Shown here: positions 11,454 to 22,364 of the stretch, piece after piece
Layout of the letters: the number at the start of each line of letters is the position of its first letter
Numbering within the stretch: position 1 is the stretch's first letter
Assembly: GCA_949592205.1 (NCBI GenBank)
Contig: CATIUR010000001.1
Span: 3,946,001-4,010,000 of the forward strand
Length of the DNA stretch: 64,000 nucleotides
Source of the DNA: Helichrysum umbraculigerum
Taxonomy: Eukaryota > Streptophyta > Magnoliopsida > Asterales > Asteraceae
Direction of reading: 5' to 3'
Translations under genes and position numbers: made by a program
Notes under the pieces: generated by a model
Seen by the model: the letters and a program-made list of their open reading frames with translations, nothing else
Databases searched by the model: none
What the model was told of the DNA's origin: nothing

Positions 11454-13199
11454 GTATTCTCTGCATTTGGGTTTGTGCATAAAATTAGAACATTTGAGAA
11501 GACAGTTGGATTCCAGGTGCGTGAAATTGTGCAAGTATTTCTTCTATGAAAACAATTGACATCCTGCTTGCAATATGAACATATAATGAGTATTTGATTT
11601 CTTTTCAAGCTCTATTGTTGTTTACAGACTCCCAAACTGCTTCTTCAGCCTACGAAGCACTTGATGGAAGGTGTAAAATTGTAACTATTGGATTAATAAG
11701 ATTCTTTTATGCATTTCTATTTTTTTGATCCTACACATTTTCCCTGTATTTGATTCCTGAGTAGGGCCCATGCTCCCTTTTGATCACATATTCTACACAT
11801 ACAGATTTACACTATAAGTTCTAGAGTTATTGTAGCAGGTACAACAAACTGTCACATTGTTGGTATTTTTTTTTTTTTGAATTTTAATTTTATTTTTATA
11901 TGGTCTCAAGTCTCAACTATGTTCTTCTTATATCCCTTTGGCTACAGGGGTTATACTACCAATGCTTCACGTCTCTTCCTCAGGATAGATGTTATGGGCT
12001 AGGTAAACATATTGATCAGCTATATGGTCGTGATAGTTATATGTTTTTATTATCTAAATGAAATATTTTTGTTTTAGTATATATCACAGAGTTGTAAATA
12101 AAAAGGTTGTAGACCAGACTAATGAATGATAAACAACTTGCATTTTGAGAAAGAAAAAAATATGGATGGATGCCATTTGAAAGAAGAAGAAAAGTACCAT
12201 AGCCAGATCTGATTGTAATTTCTTATTGATTTGTTCTCAAAAATTGTTTACAACCTATAACACGCTGAATATAAATCAAAGTAATTGCGTCTGAAAAGAA
12301 AGTTAAAGTTACGCCTCTTTGAAGATAAACCGACAGCTGAAAAACATACAAAGGTATTTCACACTATTTTTATGTGAGAAACTTTCTTAAATATCAAAAA
12401 AGCCAATTTCATATAATTTTATGTCTGGTATATCTTAAATTGAAATTTAATTCTACCTAATGTGTTATTAGTTGACTACTTGACTTCCTCTCTATTATTA
12501 TATGTTTTTTCTCAGTTTTGAATTTCAAGTCAATGATTCTCTAATGTACATATATAGAATCGTTTGCAGAACTGAGACCTGATTTTATTTTTTATTTATA
12601 TATATTAGTAAGTTTTAGCGAAGTGACACCACACCCGAAGAATTACCAAACCCTGAAATGGGACTATTGACTCATTTTCCTTAACTTTGTGATTTTATGT
12701 TAACCCAACTCATTTGACTCCATTGCGTTTCAGTGTACGATTAGATGGGACAAAACTTGAGCATGAGGGTAATGTTGTTCTTGCTTCCATCGATGCTGTC
12801 AGCTTGGATGTCTTGCACACGGTAGGGTTGAGCAGTTTTTTTAGTTAGATTTTATATATAGTTGTCTCCATCTCTTTGATTCCTATATGGGCCTGTTTTA
12901 GAGATCGGCATGTTTGACTAGAATGGAGATGTTCAAGCTTTAATATAGTATCCTGGTGAGGTTTCTATTCTTTCTTCTCATTTCAATAATTGTCATGCTG
13001 GTTTATTATCTGGCAATATTAAAAATCAGCACTTATTGGCAAAAGTGAATTTGCAGATAATAATTCAGACAACTATTGCAGCCAAGGAAGCTTTTATCGC
13101 ATATTTGATGGAGGGTTTTGCAAGCTTCATGTTTCATATTCTCGTCACACGGATAGCAATGATAGGAGTGGAGGCTACACAATTTCTACGCCGATTTTG
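11454..13199 (+). pseudogene. Polypyrimidine-tract-binding protein (PTB3-like) fragments
   Basis: Exon remnants follow the order of a plant PTB RNA-binding, splicing-regulator gene. 11454-11516 encodes VFSAFGFVHKIRTFEKTVGF from an RRM. About 11609-11671 encodes ALLLFTDSQTASSAYEALDG, but its splice acceptor is mutated (CAA where CAG is expected). 12734-12821 encodes the inter-RRM linker LDGTKLEHEGNVVLASI and DVLHT. About 13057-13199 encodes TTIAAKEA and, after a 1-bp frame change, IFDGGFCKLHVSYSRHTDS of the last RRM. The first two RRMs, a complete RRM core and the N-terminus are absent. The missing acceptor, frameshift and gaps make this a pseudogene. PTB3-like is chosen over PTB1/2 because of the KLEHE/NVVLASI linker, but the subtype is tentative. 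Confidence 0.82.
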
Positions 13200-13980
13200 A
13201 ACTAGCCACCCTTAGTCTTGGTGCAGCAAGTCGTCAGCAACCACCATCAGAGCTGCTGCAATAAGACAGTTTTCGTTACGCTGCTGCTCCAAACGGGGTG
13301 GGGTCCATGTGACCCAACAGTGGCTTAGTTGTGTATGCATAAAAGTCAGCAATAATCTATGGAGCTGACTACAACCGTTATTAGAACATTTTTGTGAATG
13401 GTGTATGATACTGTAAATGGATAAAAATAAGTGTGAAAGAGGGATGTAATGTGCAGAACGAGTCGAGTTACAATGTAGCAATTTTGTTGTTAGTTATACT
13501 TATATGCATGTATGGATGTTTTCTTACGTCCTTTGTTGGTTCATTCTTTTTCTTGAGATGTTTCGTTACTTATTAGAGTCAAACCTAGGTTTAAATTATG
13601 CTACTGGTTACTCGGTTGATGGTTGTATGTTGGAATTCAAAGAAGAGAGTTAATGATCAAATGATAGTTATCATAGGTGACAAAGGAATCTTCATTCCTT
13701 CGTTCATGGTGACAAAGGAAACCTTCATACCTTTGTTCATTTATTGTTAGTCTGCCTTCCTTTATCTCTTCTTGCTTATTTTTTTCTTCGTTTTTCCTCC
13801 CTAAAATTTTTCTACCTTCATTCCTTCCATGTCGATCTTTTTAGTCATCTCTTCATTTTCTTATGAGTTTTCTTCCTCGTTCACTGTTATTTTCTTTATG
13901 TATATAACTTTACCCTTTGTGTGATATCAAATCGAGCATATATAAAATGAGATTATATAAATTATATCGTTGTATACTTT
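13200..13980. other. 3' flank of the PTB fragment
   Basis: No gene recognised. There is a short direct repeat, GTGACAAAGGAA with an imperfect copy of its flank, near 13678-13740, and a pyrimidine-rich stretch at 13745-13900. Part may be degraded 3' exon or UTR of the PTB source gene. Confidence 0.4.
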
Positions 13981-14009
13981 CAACTATTTACCTATATAAT
14001 TTATGTAGC

Positions 14010-14048
14010 AACCTTTTAACTGGGCAACGCCTGGTTAAAAAAGCTTGT
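14010..14048 (+). mobile_element. Degenerate Helitron-like 3' terminus
   Basis: AACTGGGCAACGCCTGGTT can form a small hairpin and is followed by AAAAAAGCTTGT. The same arrangement at 56688-56717 ends in a canonical CTAG|T. Here the last bases are CTTG, so the end is either mutated or only related. It abuts a Stowaway-type end. Confidence 0.4.
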
Positions 14049-14054
14049 TAAATT

Positions 14055-14067
14055 GGGACGGAGGGAG
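14055..14067 (-). mobile_element. Stowaway-type MITE right terminus
   Basis: GGGACGGAGGGAG followed by TA is the reverse complement of the common Stowaway terminal repeat. It is the inverted partner in orientation of 3696-3708. Confidence 0.65.
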
Positions 14068-14069
14068 TA

Positions 14070-15299
14070 GTTGGGAATAAGTCAATTAGTAACCACACTG
14101 TAAAGGTCGAGGTATCACATGTATGATTGGCATCACATCATATGGTTCCCACAATTCAACCCAACCCAAGCTTTCATTTTATGGCTTGCTACTGTTCAAT
14201 GAAGGCTTTCTACTCAGGATAGAATGCAATTATGGCAACCTACAATTCAACTCATGAGTTAGAGTCTAAGATTCAAAAGCAGTTCAAACAGCTGCATCTA
14301 AACAGCTCAAACAGCAGTTTAAGAGTCTAAGATTCAAAAGCAGTTCCCACAATTCAACTCATGAGTTTAAGAGTCTAAGATTCAAAAGCCATCCAAATGG
14401 GGTTTAAAAATAGAGGAATATGAGTATGCAAAAAGCTTAAAAAATAGTTGTGATCCAAATATTTTTACAATTACACCACATTAAAGATTCAATTTCAAAT
14501 TAATAAGCAGACATAACAAATCGACTAGGATAAACTTTTCATATAATCAAGTTAAAACACTAAATTACATAAATGATGTAAGCCATGTAGCTAAAATTAG
14601 TCGATACAATTCAAAAACCAAAAAGCCAAATCAACTAACATGAATCGTTTGTTGTAGCTAAACTACCCAAAACATGCTTTGTACACTTAAAAACCCAAAA
14701 GGTTCAATTCGACTCACATCTTCATGTATCCTACAACATAAAAATTAGACATTAGTAACGCGCATGGAGCTTTATCATGTTGAAACAAACAAAGTATATA
14801 TATACAAATGTAAAAAATATTTACATTTCAAATGAGTAAAAATTTGCACCATTTGCTATTCAAATCTGGTCAATAGTATACTTCGAACATGTTTGATATA
14901 TATTACAGTATATGCCTTTAAATGAAATGAAAAAACAAAATAAAAAGTCCCAACCACGTGGACATTTTGTCAATAATCTTGATCACTTGTGACATTTATC
15001 ATCCCATTTGCAGTTACTTTTAACAGAAGGTTTATTTGGTAAAATTGTGATACTGTGACCAGCTCTTATCAAAACTACAACTAGGCAGTTAGATGGGAAG
15101 TAAAAGTATGTTAGTCGTATCATATTCTCCCTAAGCGGCTCACACACCAGCAGCGATTGCCCCAACAACAGTATTATTCTAAACTATCCTAGATTACATT
15201 TGAATCAATAGCTAGTTATCTGCTTCAAAGTTCAAACTACACTTAATTGAACACCTTTTCCTATTTTGACCCGCATTCAAAATAACAGTCTAAATCACA
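14070..15299. other. Intergenic stretch with short local repeats
   Basis: No gene recognised. AAGAGTCTAAGATTCAAAAG recurs around 14260-14385 with CACAATTCAACTCATGAGTT, forming a local direct repeat. The rest is AT-rich single-copy-looking DNA. Confidence 0.5.
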
Positions 15300-15307
15300 C
15301 TTTCGAG

Positions 15308-15778
15308 TAGGGCCGTCTTTGAGGGTGGGCGAGGTGGTCGACCGCCCAGGGCCTCTAAATTTCAAGGGCCTCCAATTTTTCCCCAAGTAATGTGATATGT
15401 ATATGTAATATATATGATGATTACATAAGAGATTGACACCTCTTTTATTATGAACTAAGAGATCTTTGTTAGTAACTAGATTTAAACTACATATATATTT
15501 AAACAAATATATAGGTCGACTGAATGGTCCAAAATTGAAAACCTATGTTGACGTGTTAGAGTTTGACTAAAATATCTAATAACTAACAACTGGGATTTGA
15601 GAGAATAAGTATCAAATAAATAAATATGTATCATAGAAATAAATAAATTACTTGAAAATCGGACCGTTGATAATCAATTTCATCAAACGTTTATCTTACT
15701 TGATATCTAGTTATATGGCCTCATTTCCATAACACGACAACTTTGTCCAAGGCCTCTAAAAGTTCAGAGAGGGCCCTG
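15308..15778. mobile_element. Non-autonomous hAT-type element (471 bp)
   Basis: Termini TAGGGCCGTCTTTGA and TCAGAGAGGGCCCTG form imperfect inverted repeats. The element is bounded by a perfect 8-bp target duplication, CTTTCGAG, at 15300-15307 and 15779-15786. Eight-bp duplications are typical of the hAT superfamily. The GGGCCTCTAAA motif is present near both ends. No transposase frame is present. Confidence 0.85.
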
Positions 15779-15944
15779 CTTTCGAGTAGATACCAAATGT
15801 AAAACTAATTAAACAAATGTTACTTACATTGTCAAAAAAGCAAGCAATCTTTAATACCAACTCCACTAATGAAACTGACTAGTGTTGGACACCACCGCAA
15901 CACCTGCTCCCATATTCTCCTTCTCTGTCCCTCCTTCAACAAGT

Positions 15945-16732
15945 TTAATTAATATTGAAAAAGCAGCTGTTGCTGCTATCGTGTACAGCATCCGGATCCG
16001 ATCCACGCCCTTTCTTGGGCTCATACAAAGGATAGTGTCCCTTCACAAAATTAACATAATCTGCCTTGCGGTTGTTCTTATCCACAGCCCTTCGAATGTC
16101 CCAACTTGTATATGGGTAGTTTTGATTGAGCAACAACCACAAGACCTCACCCGGCTTCAGTAGAGGGATGCACTCCTTTAGAATTCGATCAAGAAAGTCA
16201 TGGTGTTGATCAGCGTGTTCGGGATCGACATCCAAATGCGGGAAATTAAACGCTATGATGTCATAGCGCCAATTCATCCCTAGATAGGGATGATTTTTTA
16301 TTAATGTTGCATCAACACCGTGGAAGATTGACACATTAGGATATTGCTGCAGTTTTTTTATGTTGCCTCTTGCAGCCTTGTAGGTTTGCAAGACCCCATC
16401 TGCAAATAAATAGGTGAACAAGTTTATAGGTGAACAAATTTATACGGTCAACAATGGAAACATGCTTTTTAATAAGGGGCTGCACATATTATTTATTTTA
16501 ATAATAATCTTATGCTTTTTAATAAGGGGTTGTACCTTTACTTTCATAGGAAGTAGTCCTCACTTGATATCCCTTGAGTGAGTTGAGTCCCTGGTTTTGC
16601 AAGCCGTCGATTGTGTAACTGAAGTTCGCCATGAGACACCTTTTCAATTGTTGCACTTCCTTAATTACCGAGACAGATTCATTTTTGCCTTTAGCAAAAC
16701 GTGACTTCGTTGATAAATTTCTTAGCAAAACA
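15945..16732 (-). CDS. BMT5-like / DUF2431 domain protein, copy A (loop-deleted, C-terminally shortened)
   Basis: Two minus-strand exons join in phase: 16732-16536 (acceptor TTTCCAG, donor AAAG|GTACAA) and 16399-15945 (acceptor TTTGCAG). The product matches the plant DUF2431 family, related to yeast BMT5 25S rRNA uridine N3-methyltransferase. Family marks are HGVDAT, YDIIAFNFPHLDVD, LLKPGEVL and a histidine-rich segment DQHHDFLDRIL. The start of the Rossmann-like SAM loop is abnormal: related copies read LLLGEANFS, but this one reads CLMANFS because a 9-bp in-frame deletion removed LGE. It ends at NSCFFNIN-stop, because an inserted TAATT-like change closes the frame where sister copies continue with an EGGTEKLNMG-rich tail. 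An upstream exon is expected but was not found; a minisatellite and an LTR element lie on that side. It could be expressed, but catalysis is doubtful. Confidence 0.78.
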
Positions 16733-16835
16733 CTGGAAACGAAAAGGGTTAAATACAAATTATAAAGTAAAAAACATTAAAGATTCACACATATTCATGG
16801 TTATGCATTCAATGAATTAACACATTCAAGCGGTG

Positions 16836-18760
16836 CGCAATTTATTCAATAATAATAATAATAAAGTATTCAATAATTATAAATTTATTCAATAATTATA
16901 AAGTATTCAATAATTATAAAGTAACACATTTATGGTTTGTAGTAACACATTCAAATGGTTTGTAGTAACACATTCTAAAGTTTTCAAAATTGAATAATAG
17001 ATAATCACTCAACTAGCATATCCGTTATTCAATAATTATAAAGTATTCAATAATTATAAACACATTTTATACAATAATTGAATAATGGATAATCACTCAA
17101 CTAGTATATCCGTTATTCAATAATTATAAAGTATTCAATAATTATACACACATTTTATTCAATAATTGAATAATGGATAATCACTCAACTAGCATATCCG
17201 TTATTCAATAATTATAAAGTATTCAATAATTATACACACATTCAGATGGGTGGTTTGAAAAAGGTTTTTATTCAATAATTGAATAATAGATAATCACTCA
17301 ACTAGCATATCCGTTATTCAATAATTATAAAGCATTCAATAATTATACACACATTCAGATGGTGGTTTGGAAACGGAATTTATTCAATTATTGAATAATG
17401 GATAATCACTCAACTAGCATATCCGTTATTCAATAATTATAAAGTATTCAATAATTATAAACACATTTATTCAATAATTGAATAATGGATAATCACTCAA
17501 CTAGCATATCCGTTATTCAATAATTATAAAGTATTCAATAATTATAAACACATTTTATTCAATAATTGAATAATGGATAATCACTCAACTAGCATATCCG
17601 TTATTCAATAATTATAAAGTATTCAATAATTATAAACACATTCAGATGGGTGTGGTTTGAAAAAGGTTTTTATTCAATAATTGAATAATGGATAATCACT
17701 CAACTAGCATATCCGTTATTCAATAATTATAAAGCATTCAATAATTATACACACATTCAGATGGGTGGTTTGAAAACGGTATTTATTCAATAATTGAATA
17801 ATGGATGATCACTCAACTAGCATATCCGTTATTCAATAATTATAAAGTATTCAATAATGATCCACACATTCAGATGGTGGTTTGGAAACGGAATTTATTC
17901 AATTATTGAATAATGGATAATCACTCAACTAGCATATCCGTTATTCAATAATTATAAAGTATTCAATAATTATAAACACATTTTATTCAATAATTGAATA
18001 ATGGATAATCACTCAACTAGCATATCCGTTATTCAATAATTATAAACACATTTTATACAATAATTGAATAATGGATAATCACTCAACTAGTATATCCGTT
18101 ATTCAATAATTATAAAGTATTCAATAATTATACACACATTTTATTCAATAATTGAATAATGGATAATCACTCAACTAGCATATCCGTTATTCAATAATTA
18201 TAAAGTATTCAATAATTATAAACACATTTTATTCAATAATTAAATAATGGATAATCACTCAACTAGCATATCCGTTATTCAATAATTATAAAGTATTCAA
18301 TAATTATACACACATTTTATTCAATAATTGAATAATGGATAATCACTCAACTAGCATATCCGTTATTCAATAATTATAAAGTATTCAATGATTATACACA
18401 CATTCAGATGGGTGGTTTGAAAAAGGTTTTTATTCAATAATTGAATAATAGATAATCACTCAACTAGCATATCCGTTATTCAATAATTATAAAGCATTCA
18501 ATAATTATACACACATTCAGATGGGTGGTTTGAAAACGGTATTTATTCAATAATTGAATAATGGATAATCACTCAACTAGCATATCCGTTATTCAATAAT
18601 TATAAAGTATTCAATAAATATACACACATTCAAATGGTTTGAAAACGGTATTCAATAATTATAAACACATTCAGATGGTTTGAAAACGGTATTCAATAAC
18701 TATAAAGTATTCAATAATAATAAAGTGAGATTCAGACGATGGTTTCCATCTAACTTTGAA
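16836..18760. repeat. 17-copy minisatellite with a palindromic core
   Basis: About 1.9 kb of tandem units, each roughly 85-115 bp. Each unit contains ATAATCACTCAACTAGCATA, then TCCGTTATTCAATAATTATA. Between units lies the self-complementary TTATTCAATAATTGAATAA. I count 17 occurrences of the CTCAACTAG[C/T]ATATCC core. Some units add a CACATTCAGATGGGTGGTTT spacer. It lies upstream (in minus orientation) of the BMT5-like copy A and next to the young LTR element. Confidence 0.95.
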
Positions 18761-18785
18761 GAAAACACCATTGTGGATCTGATTT

Positions 18786-20847
18786 TGTAACATCCCGTTT
18801 CTGGACCCGAAAATAAATTGTATTTTATTAAGATTGGTTGGTTTATTTGAAAATAAACAAGTAAAAGAGCCTCAGTTTTTATTGTGACAAGTAAAATGTT
18901 ACTTGTTTTAAATAGTTAAAGTTGACGGTAAAATAAAATATTTTGACTTGCGGGTATTTTCTGGTTCCAGACAATAGGTTAGGAAAGGGTATAATTTTAC
19001 ACTAATTAAAAGATGGGGCGGTGTGAAGACCGACTCATTTCTTTACCACCTACACTTCTCAAATGTTCTTGAAGTTCTCTCAAATTCTCTTTATCACCAA
19101 ATCAAAAGAAATCAAAGAAAGATTAACAAGTTGTGAGATTAAATCATAGAATCAGATTTACCATCATCATCACCATCTTGTGTATTTCTTGATTGTAAGT
19201 GTTTTAAGTGTTCTTGAACTTATTTCATGGAAATTGGGGTTTATGTGAAATTGAAGCTAGAACTTAGTTATAACATGGTTTGTGATTAGAAATTGTTATT
19301 GAAATGGTTAATCACTGATTATATGATGATTTGATGCAATAATTTGTTTATGTTCTTCATGTTAAGTTCATAAGTTAGATTTTGGTGATTTTGTAAATTG
19401 ATATGATATATGTTAGAAATTAAGTTAGGTAGTTTATTAGATAATGTTTGTTGTAATTGTATGTTTCTAGTTCATTTTCATTACTTGTAAGCGGAGATAA
19501 GACTTGAAATTTAGGTGTTGGGTGTTAAAAGTTCGTAACTTGTTTGCTGTTTCTGCTGATGCTGTAAATGATGATCAAGCCGGCGGGTCATTAGACTCAG
19601 CCGGCGGGTTGTGTTTGTGTGTAGGTGAGCCGGCGGGTGAAAACCCCTAGCCGGCGGCTCGTAAAAGCTTTATTACTCAAAATAAGTTCTGATGTGGAAA
19701 AAGTTAAATCACCCGGCGGTTGATCATTGGTACCCGGCGGGTCGGGGTGCCAAGCCGGCGGCTTCGGCTGCCAAGCCGGCGGCTTCTGGGTGTTTTCAGC
19801 AAATTAAGTTTTGATTGTATGATTAATTGATAAGTGTTTAATTGTTGTATGTTATAGTATGAATTAGTTGAATGATATGATAAATAATGTTATGTTTTGG
19901 ATTATGTTAGAATTTGAAGAATTGAAGTGGAATACGGAATAAGATACTAACTTGTTGTTATTGTTGTATTATCAGATAAGCGGACGACCACTCAGTAAAG
20001 TTAGACCTCTGAGTTGGTGATCAGACGATAATATTTGGTGAGTGGTTACCGTAGTTCTCGGTTCAACCCAGTTGTAACGGGTTCGGTTACAACGGGTAAA
20101 CCAGGATAGTTTCAGTTGAAGTTAATGCCATGTTAATTTCAGTTATTACGTTGTTGATTATATTGACTGAGTTTGGTTGATCAAGTTGTAAAAGTTGATC
20201 AGTTGGTTTTACATAACTGCATATGATATGCCTTTATGTGACAAGTTGTTATGATGAATTGGAGTGAGGTCAGCGTGCGGGTTGGGTTTGATTACTACTG
20301 TGTAGCTGTCTAGGTTACTTGAATACACATAGTTGAAGATTAGCCTATTCAGTGAAAGTAGTAATCAGGCTATCGGTAGATCACTGGGAATGGCATGGCG
20401 CCCAGTGGTTGTGGCATACTGAGAATCGCATACAGGAGCCGCCGATCCTCATGTAGTTATGTGCTTATGTGTTTAACTAGTTGTTGTTATCAGTTGTAAG
20501 ATTTGTTATAAATGGATTGAACCGTCGGTTACGGTTCCATTCACTTAGCAAAGGCTAATTCCCTCGTTGTTGTATGTTTTGCAGATTTTGGTTAGTTGAT
20601 GATGTAGATCGGATAGTAGAAGTTGACTGGGTGTTTGACTAAAAAGGCGCAAACTCTGACTTTTGACAATAGAATGTTTTGGAAAGTTGAATATAACACC
20701 CGAATTTAGTAGTATGGTTTGTAACAATAGAAGTTGATAAAAGTTTATTATGGTTCGTGTTGTAAATAATGGATATGTATATGTTTTGGGACGCGCTTCT
20801 AACGTATAAATTATATAATATATTTGTTTTAAAAGTGGGGTCTTACA
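18786..20847 (+). repeat. 5' LTR of TR-GAG element
   Basis: 2062 bp, beginning TGTAACATCCCG and ending GGTCTTACA. It contains an unusual GC-rich cluster of GCCGGCGG motifs at 19578-19790 in an otherwise AT-rich LTR. Confidence 0.97.
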
Positions 20848-20850
20848 AGT

Positions 20851-20862
20851 TGGTATCAGAGC
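20851..20862 (+). other. Primer binding site, initiator tRNA-Met
   Basis: TGGTATCAGAGC, three bases after the 5' LTR, is complementary to the 3' end of plant initiator tRNA-Met. This is the usual primer of Tekay-like chromoviruses and many copia elements. Confidence 0.93.
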
Positions 20863-21028
20863 ATAGGTTTGGGTGAATTGGGCATTTGTAAATGTTCAAT
20901 CCCAAATCTAGTCGGTGTTAGTCAAACATTTCGGTACGTGGGATTAGCTTTGGGATTGGGGATTGGTTAGTATAGTGAATGCTAACGATTAACAAGTTGC
21001 AAGTTGTGTTTTGGTTGTGAGTACAGGT

Positions 21029-22246
21029 ATGGCAGATAACGAGAACCCGACTCCCAATGATGTTACTAGAACTGAGCTTCCACCTCCACGAAACAATGAG
21101 GGTAATCAGGGTGGTACTTCTAATGTTCATCAAGAGGAAACTAGTCAAGAGGATTATATGTTGCAACTAGAGGATGATGTGATAAGACTTAAAAAGATAG
21201 AACAGTTGTACTTGGAACAACAAGCTAGGTTGGCTCAACAAGCTTATCAGTTTCCTTCACCACCACAGCAGAATAAGTTGTGTTCGTTTAAGACATTTAA
21301 AGCTTGTGGTCCAAAGGAATTTGAAGGAGGCAATGATCCTTCAGTAACATTGAATTGGTTGAGAGATACGGAGAAAAAGTTTGAAGTGTGTCGGTGTGAA
21401 GAAGAATTAAAGGTTGGTTATGCTGTGCAATTACTGAAGGGACAGGCGATGAATTGGTGGGATTCTATAACTGAGCAATTGACAAAGGAGCAGAGATCGA
21501 GAATTACCTGGGCAGAGTTTCATAATGAGGTTTGTAGACAGTTTTGTTCAGAGTTTGATATGCTTAGAATTAGACAGGAGTTTATGGATTTGAAGTTAAC
21601 TGAACAAATGTCGATGGATGACCTCATTAATAAATTCACTGAGAAGTTACGTTTTGTTCAACAATGGGTTCCAGATGACAGGATGAGGATAAATCACTTT
21701 GTAGGAACTTTACCACCGGAGTACCGAACTAGTGTGAGATTGGCAGGTACTCTTACACAGGCTTTTACTTTAGCCCGATCTGTAGATGGTGACATGCGAG
21801 CTTCTGGTAAAACGACCAAGGAAAAGAGTTTCTCACAGGTTAAAAGTAGTTCTTCGGGAAACAAAGGACAGACTAGAAGAGTAGTTTATAATGATGATTC
21901 GGTGGGAAGTAATCCATGGTGTGTAAATTGTAAGTCGAAACATTCTGGTCCGTGTACTTCAGAGACTATGAGATGTGTTAAGTGTGGGGTATTTGGTCAT
22001 GGTATGCGGGATTGTACTTTTCCACAGTTTGTTTGTTGGAATTGTAAAAAGGAAGGACATAGATCACTGAACTGCCCGGAGAAGACAATGCAAGGTTCGG
22101 GTTTGGTGGGGAGTGTGGCCTCGGGTTCTGCATCATCTGTTGGGCAAAAGAGAAAGATTCCACCGGCTACAGGAAGGGCTTTTCAAATGACGGCAGAGAA
22201 TGTTTTTGGACTTGATAGTGACGCGACAGGTATATTTTATGTTTAG
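21029..22246 (+). CDS. Gag polyprotein (gag-only, stops at the protease boundary)
   Basis: A 405-codon frame starting at the ATG at 21029 (MADNENPTP); an in-frame extension back to 21011 begins with TTG and was not used. It has a low-complexity N-terminus and a short acidic helix (EDYMLQLEDDVIRLKKIEQL). Next comes the retrotransposon gag domain, with NWLRDTEKKFEV, LLKGQAMNWWDSI, FHNEVCRQFCSEF and HFVGTLPPEYRT landmarks over about residues 95-240. Three CCHC-type knuckles follow: CX2CX3HX3C (CVNCKSKHSGPC) and two CX2CX4HX4C (CVKCGVFGHGMRDC, CWNCKKEGHRSLNC). The protein ends RAFQMTAENVFGL then DATGIFYV-stop. In full Tekay-like polyproteins RAFQMTAEEA followed by TGTFLVN leads straight into the retropepsin, so the deletion begins exactly there. 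It would form virus-like particles and bind RNA. Confidence 0.93.
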   Translation: MADNENPTPNDVTRTELPPPRNNEGNQGGTSNVHQEETSQEDYMLQLEDDVIRLKKIEQLYLEQQARLAQQAYQFPSPPQQNKLCSFKTFKACGPKEFEGGNDPSVTLNWLRDTEKKFEVCRCEEELKVGYAVQLLKGQAMNWWDSITEQLTKEQRSRITWAEFHNEVCRQFCSEFDMLRIRQEFMDLKLTEQMSMDDLINKFTEKLRFVQQWVPDDRMRINHFVGTLPPEYRTSVRLAGTLTQAFTLARSVDGDMRASGKTTKEKSFSQVKSSSSGNKGQTRRVVYNDDSVGSNPWCVNCKSKHSGPCTSETMRCVKCGVFGHGMRDCTFPQFVCWNCKKEGHRSLNCPEKTMQGSGLVGSVASGSASSVGQKRKIPPATGRAFQMTAENVFGLDSDATGIFYV

Positions 22247-22349
22247 TTTCTTTTAACATACAGTAATGTGATTAGAGTTGTATGTTAATAGGAAAATTGA
22301 GTATGTTTAGTTTAATTGGGTGTGGTTGGATTTCGGGGACGAAATCCTA

Positions 22350-22364
22350 TAAGGGGGGGAGATT
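22350..22364 (+). other. Polypurine tract
   Basis: TAAGGGGGGGAGATT immediately precedes the 3' LTR and is the plus-strand primer. The preceding TTTCGGGGACGAAATCC segment is typical of the end of Tekay-like pol regions. Confidence 0.85.

Noticed and set aside
16836..18760. CRISPR-like array
   Set aside because: Units are AT-rich, variable in length, with non-unique spacers, and lie in a plant genome next to transposons; it is a minisatellite.
21011..21028. Longer gag start at 21011
   Set aside because: The codon there is TTG. The ATG at 21029 is the first conventional start and fits the family's MADxxxP-type opening.
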